A stretch of 64,000 nt of DNA, from positions 1 to 64,000 of the forward strand of contig VCJN01001734.1 of NCBI GenBank assembly GCA_006384855.1. The letters run 5' to 3'. Of this stretch, positions 56,616 to 64,000 are shown piece after piece. The notes beneath the pieces were generated by a model. That model had not been told where the DNA came from. It was given only the letters and a program-made list of their open reading frames with translations, and did no database searches. A program made the position numbers and the translations under genes. The first letter of the stretch is position 1. Each line of letters begins with the position of its first letter. Origin of the DNA: Tetraselmis striata. Lineage: Eukaryota > Chlorophyta > Chlorodendrophyceae > Chlorodendrales > Chlorodendraceae.

Positions 56616-57733
56616 CACTGGTGCTATGCCGCTTATTGCTTATTGCCTTCGCGTTATGAACTTAGGGTTTAGGGTTTTTAGGGTTTTGCGACCGTGCGAT
56701 TACCGTAACGGTATATATATCGTACGGCCCGTAGTCGCTAAATGAATAATGAATGAATAAGGATGAAAAGCCCTTATTCCTTATTGGGTGTCACGCAGGG
56801 GGGTCCGCAGGCCCCCCGTGACACGCAATTAGGAATAAGAGCTTATTCAGCCCTTATTGACTGCGCGGGAACGTACATTGCCGGTGGGCGAAATGGACGG
56901 CGGCCAACGCGATTCAGAGGGCGCCCACTCCATCGGACGGCTCATCCGGATCGAATGCGGGATGGTGCACCGGCCTCCCGCCACCACTTGCGTGGGGATC
57001 TTGCGAACGCAAGCTCCCGGCCGCCGCCCATCCCTCCCGCGTTGGGCTCCCTCAGCAACACCCGCAGCCTCGCTTCAGCAAACCCAATGACGGAAGCACC
57101 CCTCTTTTCATCCAGCAAATAACAGGCCGGCTCAATCCGAGGCTGCAACGGTGGCGTTTAGTCGCACGGAAGCCGCCGCTATCGCCTAGCGGCGGGCTTT
57201 TTTTCGCAAACGTCCTGGCGGCCGTTGCTGTCCTCACCAGTCGCCGCCACAAAGGCAGACTCGCGTCCTTGCTTAACCGGGGACTCGCCAGAAGCGGGGG
57301 GGGGGGGGGGGGGGGGGGTCGGCTGGGGCGCGAGTTCGGGGGCTCGGCGGTGCGGCTGCCGGCGCGCGCACGGGTGTGCGGAATGGCGCAGAAGCAATAA
57401 CACTAGACCCTTTCCCCCCTCCCCCGGCCTCTAGCTGAAGTACCGCGGCCCCGACCTCCACCTCCTCGTTTGTCCTTCCCGCGCGCCATTGGATGGTGCC
57501 ACGGCGGTGATAGCATGGCCGTCAGGTAGGGAATGCGATGCGCATTGCCACGCCGTAAGCCTTAGCGACTACTGGTACAGGTAGCCGTGACCGTTACAAC
57601 GAGCGTTCGTGAATAAGGGAGAGCAGTAAGCAATAAGCCTCCAAATCCGGCATAGCACGGTCACCGGTTTCCGCTTATCCATTAAGGAAAAAAATCCTCG
57701 TACGAATAAGCAATAAGCGGCGTAGCACCAGTG
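56616..57733. mobile_element. Non-autonomous element, CACTG ends, TAA duplication
   Basis: Inverted ends CACTGGTGCTA(T/C)GCCGCTTA, continuing ttgcttatt, at 56616 and at 57733. TAA flanks both sides (56613-56615 and 57734-57736). CACTG ends with a 3-bp duplication fit EnSpm/CACTA elements. Many AATAAG/CTTATT words near both ends look like subterminal repeats. The interior holds a telomere-like run at 56662-56687, a hairpin at 56768-56844 and poly(G) of 23 nt at 57296-57318. No transposase is seen. Confidence 0.75.
56768..56844. repeat. Long hairpin
   Basis: Arms of about 28 bp (56768-56795 and 56817-56844; gtgtcacg/cgtgacac at the base of the loop) with ggggggt/ccccccg inside. Located within the CACTG element. 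Confidence 0.75.
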
Positions 57734-57839
57734 TAAGTAGCTACGTAACCATCACACCGCACTGTCAGCACGAGGAGGTGCATGATGAAATACGGAAAGG
57801 GGGGTTACTAGGTACCAAGCCAAAGGTATGACGACAATA

Positions 57840-60800
57840 TGAAATCACCTATACCTATAAAAAAGGTACCTGGACCCTATGCATGTTCTCCCCCACATTG
57901 GATGTATCATTGTATCATGCCAAACGACGAGCTCCTCCGGTTGCATCCCCATACCCCGGACTCTGTTGCTTGCGCGCTCCCGGATCCGTTCTCGTTGGAC
58001 CGCCTCACTTTCCCTGAGGCCTCGGTGGACGTTTGCGACGTGTTGTCTAGCAGCCCCAAAATGAGATCATGAACAAGCCATGCATCCAGCGCGGCTTGTC
58101 TCGGATGGTGGGCCGTCCGATGCCCATTTCCTCATGGTTCCTCGATGGCATCCGCTTTGAAGCTCTCCTCGCCCTATGCTCGCGCTCCCACCTCCATGGC
58201 ATCGCTGAGGCCATCGCGAATGCGGCGGTCCCTGTTGGCGTCGCCCATTTCCTTTCCTCCGCTACCTTGGTACCCCTAGATAAGCTCACGCCGGCGGAGC
58301 GTAATGCGTTGGAACTTAGTGTTGGCGACATGAAGGGTTCCGTTCGGCCCATTGGCATCGGCAGCGTGCTCATCCGGTACGCTATGCCCGTCTTCTGCTC
58401 GCGCGCTCGTGGCGAGCCCATCGCTCAATGGCTTGCCACCCGCGGCCATTTCGGTTGTGGCGTTAAGGGTGGCGTGGAATTAGTTCAATTCCTTGTGTGA
58501 TCTGTACTAGACTCGGACCCATCCCCCGTCTTGGTGCAGCTCGACTACGCCGAGAACGCGTTCAATTATTTCTACCGTTCCGAAATGTTCCGCACACTGC
58601 TCGTTTGGCAACCTCTGTTGCGTTCGGCGATCATGCTTTATTGTCAAGAGTCCAATTTGTACGTTTTCGACGGCTCCCAACCCGGCCCCTCTGTCCGGAT
58701 TCCAAGCCGTCGACGGGTCCGCCAGGGTTGCGTCCTCGGCCTCGTCATGTTCGCCGCCATCGCTGCTCGAGTGTATGCTCGCATCGCCGTGGCGGCCCCC
58801 AATCACTCGGTGTTGGCAACCTTCTTTGACGACGCCAAATGGTCGGAATTGGTGACGGACTTGCGCTTGCTACGTGGGTGGCCCCGTCCGCTTCTTTTGC
58901 CACCGTTGGTTTAAGCGTCAGCATTTGCAAACGACATGCGCATTGTCAGCCTGGCTATTCGTCCCCATTCGGCGCTCTACCTTTTGAGCATTTAATGCAT
59001 GGTGTTGCAGCCTCCGTGTCCGGAATCAAGGTGCTTGGTGCCCCTGTGGGCTTGGCTGCTTTTGCCCGGGACCTGTGTGACAAAACGGTCGAAAACTTTC
59101 ACCAATTTGGCTCTCGGCTTATCGGTTTGGACGACCACTTCCACTCCCACACCGCTACTCGTTTGTTGCAAGTTTGCGGCCGGCATTTCGGCCACCAACC
59201 CCGCTCCACGCCTCGGGGCCTGAGTCGCTTTGAGGGGTATGGCAACACTTTAGCGTCCTTCCTCGAAGATGCAGACGCCGCCGCGTTTTTAACGCTCGCC
59301 GGCATTTGGGGTGTTGGCCCCGACCTCTTGGACACGCCCTTCATGCGCACGCAGATGTCCCTCCCGGTACAGTGCGGCTGCCTCGGCATCGGCGATAACG
59401 CGGATGTCGCAGATGCCTCCCACATCGGTTATGCGGCCCTTGTGGTTGGCCAAGGCGTGACTTTCCTCCGTGCTCAACACGCCACCCTGAGCGACGATAG
59501 CGCCTTCCTTTCCGAGCCGCCATGCGCAGTATCCAGCCCTCATAGCATCTACCTTGTTGATGCGTCCTCGATTCACCAGGCTTTGGCCAACGTTGATGAT
59601 GCCCGATGATGCCGACACCAACGTGTCGGTGCCGATGTGGGCTGTCGAGCTTTACGCTGCTCATACCCGTGTCGTTGACGAGTGTGGGGACGGGGTGCTC
59701 GAGGATCTAGTGGAGCCGTTGGCCTCTGCCATAAAGTTGCTCCCCTCTAAGCACTCTCCCGTTGTTCGTGCCGGCTGCTCGGCCGCCGGGGCTGAGCCGG
59801 CGCATCTGCGATGCGCTCGGCGGCCGACCTCCAAGCTATCCCGCATTATTACTCGGACTTCCCCATGCATGTCATGCAGAAAGTCCGGGAGACCTTGAGC
59901 CACCGCATTCACACGCTTCGCTTCGCAAAGCTTGATGCGCATACGCATGCAAGCGGCCTTGACGGTAACCGCTTTCGGGGCCGCCTCTTACGCGTTGCGG
60001 TAGCGTTCATGGTGACTGATCCTCCAAGTGAGGGTCGCGCCTTGGTGACGTCCGTGAGCGTTCCCCCGAGTACTACGATTCCATGTTCCGCGCTGCCGTT
60101 ACCCGCCCATTCGGCCTTCCGGCGGCTCCTGTCCTCGCCCTCGGCGAGCCCTGCCTTTGTGCTTTTTGCTCCTTGATTTCTCGGTACACGGCAGCATGCT
60201 GGCCCGTTTTGAGGTTGTTGGCGTGGAGCTCACCCCTTCGGCTTGGGCGGTTGCGTACACTGATCACATGGCACGTTGCTCTGGGGGCGACTCCAATCAT
60301 GCTACACACGTGTGGGCGGCACATGGCTTTCCGACGTTTGCCACGACGTTAAGTCCGCCCGAGGCCTGAGTGTCGAGATCCTCACGGACCCGTCGGTGCT
60401 TGTTTCTCTTCCGAAGGGCAGCGACGGCCGGCCGATGTAATTATTGGGCTTTTGGGTATGATGGTATCCGCGGGAACACGGTTGCTGTCGATACCACCAT
60501 TGCCCCTATCCTCGGCGTGTCAAGCTCGGATGCAACGATTGCATTCCGGGCCGCATATCGCCACAAAATCCAAAATATGATGAGTAGGGTGTCCGAAACG
60601 CCGCCGGCATGCTTCGCTTTGTTCCTTTCGCCGTCTCCGAGTTCGGCTCGCTTGCCCTGCACGCTGAGGCCTTCTTGGGTAGCTCGCAAAAGCTAGCCAC
60701 ACGCACACTAGCCAGAAAATCGGCCAACTCTTGTCAGCGTGGCGCCGCCGTTTCTCCTTGCTCATCAACATGGCGCATGCACGCAACGTTCTTGGCGGGG

Positions 60801-60850
60801 TTGCGGCGGCATGCGCGGCACGTGATGGTGCTCCGTCTCGTCGCTCGTTA
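57840..60850 (+). pseudogene. Reverse transcriptase element (decayed)
   Basis: Plus-strand blocks in several frames. ALPDPFSLDRLTFPEASVDV and CIQRGLSRMVGRPMPISSWF precede SVRPIGIGSVLIRYAMPVF. RT motifs are LDYAENAFNYF (A), RVRQGCVLGLVMFAA (B, intact Gln) and ATFFDDAKW (C). Then come ASVSGIKVLGAPVGLAAF and a long clean frame to 59609 with MSLPVQCGCLGIGDNADVAD. Beyond 59.8 kb, HRIHTLRFAKLDAHTHASGL, VDTTIAPILGVSSSDATIAF and FVPFAVSEFGSLALHAEAFL follow the C-terminal order of protist non-LTR-like elements. The T-rich 3' region contains TGTAA at 61172-61176. Several frameshifts are present. Confidence 0.7.
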
Positions 60851-61826
60851 GCATGTGTTGCTATGACCCGGATAGTCATCGGTTGCACGCGCACTCGCCG
60901 CAGTTGATGGCCTACCCTTGGGCGGTGGTCCCCATTGGTGTCTTCTTTCCCTTTCGGGTTTTTTTCCTGGTCATTCGTTTTCTTTCAGTGTTTCCCTAGA
61001 CACTTTGGTCTCTTGGCGATTTCCTGGTTCTCATGGCTCTTCCTTGGTTCTTGGCTCCCTGGCGTGCTTGACCCTTGGTTTCGTCAGGCTTATATGTCTC
61101 TTTTGCTGGCAACATTTCTCGATTGCTTTTGTAGTTCTGCTTTTAGTGCGGATATATGTTACAAGCACTTATGTAAGATTTGTATGCCAAACGGGTCGGG
61201 CAGACCTTTTGGGGTCAGTACCGGGTATTTTCATGGCAGTGTTTTAGACGGTGTTCAAACAAACAATGTAGTTGGAAATTCCTGGCACTGGCCTTTAAGT
61301 GAGCTTTAACTAGTCTTTCGGAAAGTTTCGGCAATAATGTGCGACTAGTTGCGGCAATTATTTGCGGCAATTCGGCAAGGCGACTAAAAACGGATCGTCG
61401 CCTACCGAGGGCGTTCCCTAACTGGATTGCTGCCCAAACGGCCGTCGTAGTAGAGACGCTGCAAGGGTTAAGGATTATACTGGTGCCAGTCCTGTCCCGG
61501 GGACGAAAACGAAAATCATCCCTCGTCAACTCTGCTGCACCGTATGAAATGTTCCAGCAAGTGCTGTCACCCGTACAAAACTGCAGTATTCGTATGGCCA
61601 TTGCAACGCATATTGTCACAGGGGAAATGGGTACCCCTGGTCACACCCCTGGTCATACCCGATATTATTATCATTCGGATATCGTCGAGATTTGTGATGC
61701 GCATGTTCATGATGGTGGTAGTCGAGTATTCGCATACTGGCGGTGGTACCTGTACTCGCATACTGGTACTCGTCATGCCGTTCTCGATGTACAGGCCAGA
61801 TGAGGGTGCCAGTTTAAAAATGTAGG
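60851..61826. other. 3' region of the RT element and junk
   Basis: A T-rich stretch (60935-61200) is probably the 3' untranslated part of the RT element. At 61441-61510 lies the module shared with 35150-35225. ggtcacacccctggtcatac and a tactcgcatactgg duplication follow (61640-61780). No gene is recognised. Confidence 0.45.
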
Positions 61827-62161
61827 TTTCAAAGTTGAGTCTGGTTTTGCCAAAAAGGTCGCGCAGGCGCTTTTACACGGTCAAGAGCCGAAATTGCCAG
61901 GATGGTTTAGCGAAAGCGTGGAGGGAAAACGGAGTCAGGGGGGGCACTGCGTGGAACGCAGCGAAAACTGGAAGATGGCAGGCTCAGCTGTTCTAGCTGC
62001 TTTTATATCTACTCGTGCTGCACCCAAAAAGGGCGCAACAACAGATGCCTAGTTCCCGTACCACTGATGAGCAGCACTTGTAGCTGAAAAGCGGTTAGGT
62101 CAAGGGAGGAAACCCCATAAACTAGTTTAGATCATTTCAAAGTTGAGTCTGGTTTTGCCAG

Positions 62162-63739
62162 TCATGAGCGAACGGAGAGAGCGGTGGATTGACGGAGAAG
62201 AGGTAGCGCCAAGTCATGAAGGAGGCACTGGGAAGGCCACCGCTGCGGAGTCCTGTTGGACTTATCTTGGAAGTGGGGTAGGGGGGCGATGTGTCCAAAG
62301 AAGAACCATGCGCCAAGTGAAGGAAGAACATTGGGGTCGATGTAGTCCAGAACGACGTCAGAGTTAGTGGCCCAACCGCCTTGGTAGCGAATGTGGGACA
62401 ATGGCACACCGATGGCGTTCGCTGCAGAGGCTGCGCCTTTGCGAAGACTGTGCGAGGTCCAGGAGGTGCCAGCAGGGGGGGCAGTGTTGACCAGACGGAT
62501 GGCTGTGGACAGCTAGTCTGACATTGTAGCCGCAGTCCAAGGTTTTGACTGCTGATCCGAACTGACAGCCCAGAAGATCGTCATAGCCAAGCCAACAGCA
62601 ACCAGGGGAACTGACTGGACGTGATCGAGGAAGTGGTGCAGGAGACGGGCCACTCGGGGGTGCTCTGACACTGGGAGGAGAAGTACACGTAGGTCGTCGG
62701 GTCCCCGTCGACCAGCGCGACCCTTCTCTCGGTACACTTCCAGGGTGATGTTGTAGTCGTCGACATGCACGTCTCGCACTCGACAGGACACGCCAGTAAG
62801 GCCCCTGGCAAAGAACAGGAAGTTGACAACCGAGGCCAGGAGGGCTCGGAAGTTGTGGTGGTACTCTGGGTAGGGAGCAGACACAATCAGCTCGGCCTTT
62901 GTGACGAAGCGGTAAGCTACATCAGCAGGCAGAGGGACACGCAAAGGGGCAGCGTCCAGTCGGCGCTGACGCTGCATCAGCCCACGCCTTGCTGAAGTTA
63001 AGTGTAGGCTGTCCTTGGCGGTTGGGTCGAGGTTGTGCAACTCGAAGAACGTGTTGATTGCATACAGGTAAGGTTGCAGCGACTTAGCGGCGATGTGCCC
63101 CCGCTCGCCGATCCAGGCAACGTACCGAACGACAGTCGCAGTAGTCGCCTCCAGCGGGCTGATGTTCTCGGAGTCGTGGCAGAACTCCGCGAACTGAGAC
63201 AGCCGGCCGGCGTAGCTCTTGAGTGTCTGAGCGCTGAGGGAGCTGGAGAGTAGGTCGAGCGTCCGCTGGCCCAGCTCGTCTGAGCCGAACGCGTCCTGCA
63301 GCCGAGATCGCAATGAAGCAGCCCACGGAGCGACAGCTTCGGGCTCGTCAAGTACGTAAGTGCGTCGTTTTACTGACAGAGTTCCACCGGTACGACTACT
63401 GTTCGCAAAGTACTCGGCATCGACAGTTAGGTTCCCGGCGGTTGGCCGGTAGCTGCTGGACGGGTTTGCAGTAGCATCGGTACGGGTTTGCGGGGCTAGG
63501 TTCAGGTAAGAGGGCCACCTTGCGCGCCCTTCGCGCTCGTAGCGCCTATCTCGCGCGTAACGTACCCGCGCGAAACTTGGTCGTTGCGAACCAGTTGTAA
63601 CACGTAGTGCGACAACCGACGGACGCAGTGGTGGAATGGTACGGGAGGTGGTTGGTTGAGCCGCCATGTGCAGGTGTGCGGATGGTTGAGCCGCACTCGG
63701 CTGTAGATGTAAGAAGCGCCGCACCGAGGAAGGTCTCAA
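62162..63739 (-). pseudogene. Tyrosine recombinase, copy C (one stop)
   Basis: Reads as one frame from 63739 to the TGA at 62162-62164 except for a TAG at 62513-62515, where copy A has Trp. About 525 codons. The N-terminal third is Arg/Pro/Ser-rich. The core-binding domain runs from TLDLLSSSLSAQTLKSYAGR to about LRVPLPADVAYRFVTKAEL. The catalytic part has GVSCRVRDVHVDDYNITLEV (first Arg), YREKGR (Lys), HSLRKGAA (H-x-x-R), GGWATNSD and LDYIDP (Tyr nucleophile), so all residues of the recombinase pentad are present. It would catalyse integration through a 3'-phosphotyrosine link. Reading through or reversing a single G-to-A change would give a full product, so this family may have been active recently. 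Confidence 0.85.
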
Positions 63740-63752
63740 GGAAGTTTGTAAG

Positions 63753-64000
63753 GTGGGGGGGGGTCAGGCCCTAACACGGGGCGCTCATCTCGCCGTTGAG
63801 CTGCAAGGGTGCGTCTTGCGGCGGTCACCGAAAGGTGGCCTCGCAAAGCTCCAGCAGCTCCGACGAAAGGCGCCCCACACCGTCAATCGTGCTCACCTTC
63901 GCGGCCACGCCCGCGTCCACCGCCACGTCCTCGCCCACGCCCGCGACCGGCAGCTGCAGCCGCCACTCGAGCAGTAGCGGTCGCTTTCGCGCTGCTGGCA
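63753..64000 (-). pseudogene. Gag-like gene, copy C, C-terminal end
   Basis: Matches the end of the Gag-like gene of copy A (5570-5800), including the RG-rich tail coded by the cgcggcc/acgcccgcg repeats at 63900-63950. The gene continues past the window. Whether it is intact cannot be seen. Confidence 0.55.

Larger units (their letters stand above)
61827..64000 (-). mobile_element. Tyrosine-recombinase element, copy C (cut by window end)
   Basis: B2 at 61827-61852, A2 at 61945-62132 with hairpin CACTGCGTGGAACGCAGCG (61945-61963), B1 at 62133-62160, recombinase gene, then the start of the Gag-like gene. A1 would lie beyond the window. This is the best preserved copy. Confidence 0.8.

Noticed and set aside
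56662-56687. A chromosome end
   Set aside because: Only about three telomere-like units, internal to a small mobile element with sequence on both sides.

Overview
The window reads as nuclear DNA of a green alga (chlorophyte). The one clear host gene, at 15.2-19.6 kb, is a ten-exon plastid-type cytochrome P450 of the CYP97A (carotenoid ring hydroxylase) kind, and it is followed by TGTAA, the usual chlorophyte polyadenylation signal. Telomere-like TTTAGGG motifs and short GT-AG introns agree with this. The species cannot be named from the sequence. Long poly(G)/poly(C) runs of 16-29 nt occur throughout, including inside introns of the P450.

Nearly everything else is mobile DNA. Three copies (A 3.8-6.8 kb, B 20.1-23.2 kb, C 61.8 kb to the window end) belong to a tyrosine-recombinase family with a Gag-like protein, split direct terminal repeats and no visible reverse transcriptase. 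A diverged relative lies at 7.1-8.3 kb. A small LTR retrotransposon (23.2-25.2 kb) sits inside the terminal repeat of copy B. Decayed reverse-transcriptase elements of non-LTR type lie at 12.3-14.8 kb (+), 30.4-35.1 kb (-) and 57.8-60.9 kb (+), and a 5'-truncated tail lies at 3.6-3.8 kb. A near-complete hAT transposase is at 26.3-28.2 kb. Tandem repeats fill 10.6-11.7 kb.

The most unusual region is 36-52 kb. A CACTA/tnp2-like transposase gene on the minus strand is split into an N-terminal part (50.2-51.7 kb) and a C-terminal part (36.2-38.06 kb) by a 12.1-kb element with inverted terminal repeats and flanking GCA triplets. Counting the triplet once and removing the element puts the two transposase halves in one frame. 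The element carries two divergent spliced genes sharing a 540-bp promoter region. One (minus, 15 exons, about 1,500 codons) ends in a degenerate N4/N6 DNA-methylase domain. The other (plus) resembles DUF7869-type transposon proteins. Arrays of a 24-bp repeat occur three times, always inside introns of these two genes, and related GGGACAAA palindromes lie near both ends of the element. I found no description of such an arrangement in memory and consider it the best candidate for a new system.

Further right, 51.7-56.1 kb holds little beyond coding remnants. Then come a foldback MITE (56.16-56.35 kb) and a 1.1-kb non-autonomous element with CACTG ends and TAA duplications (56.6-57.7 kb). Most premature stops in the elements can be explained by C-to-T or G-to-A changes. 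Gene models, frameshifts and family names were derived by eye, without database searches.
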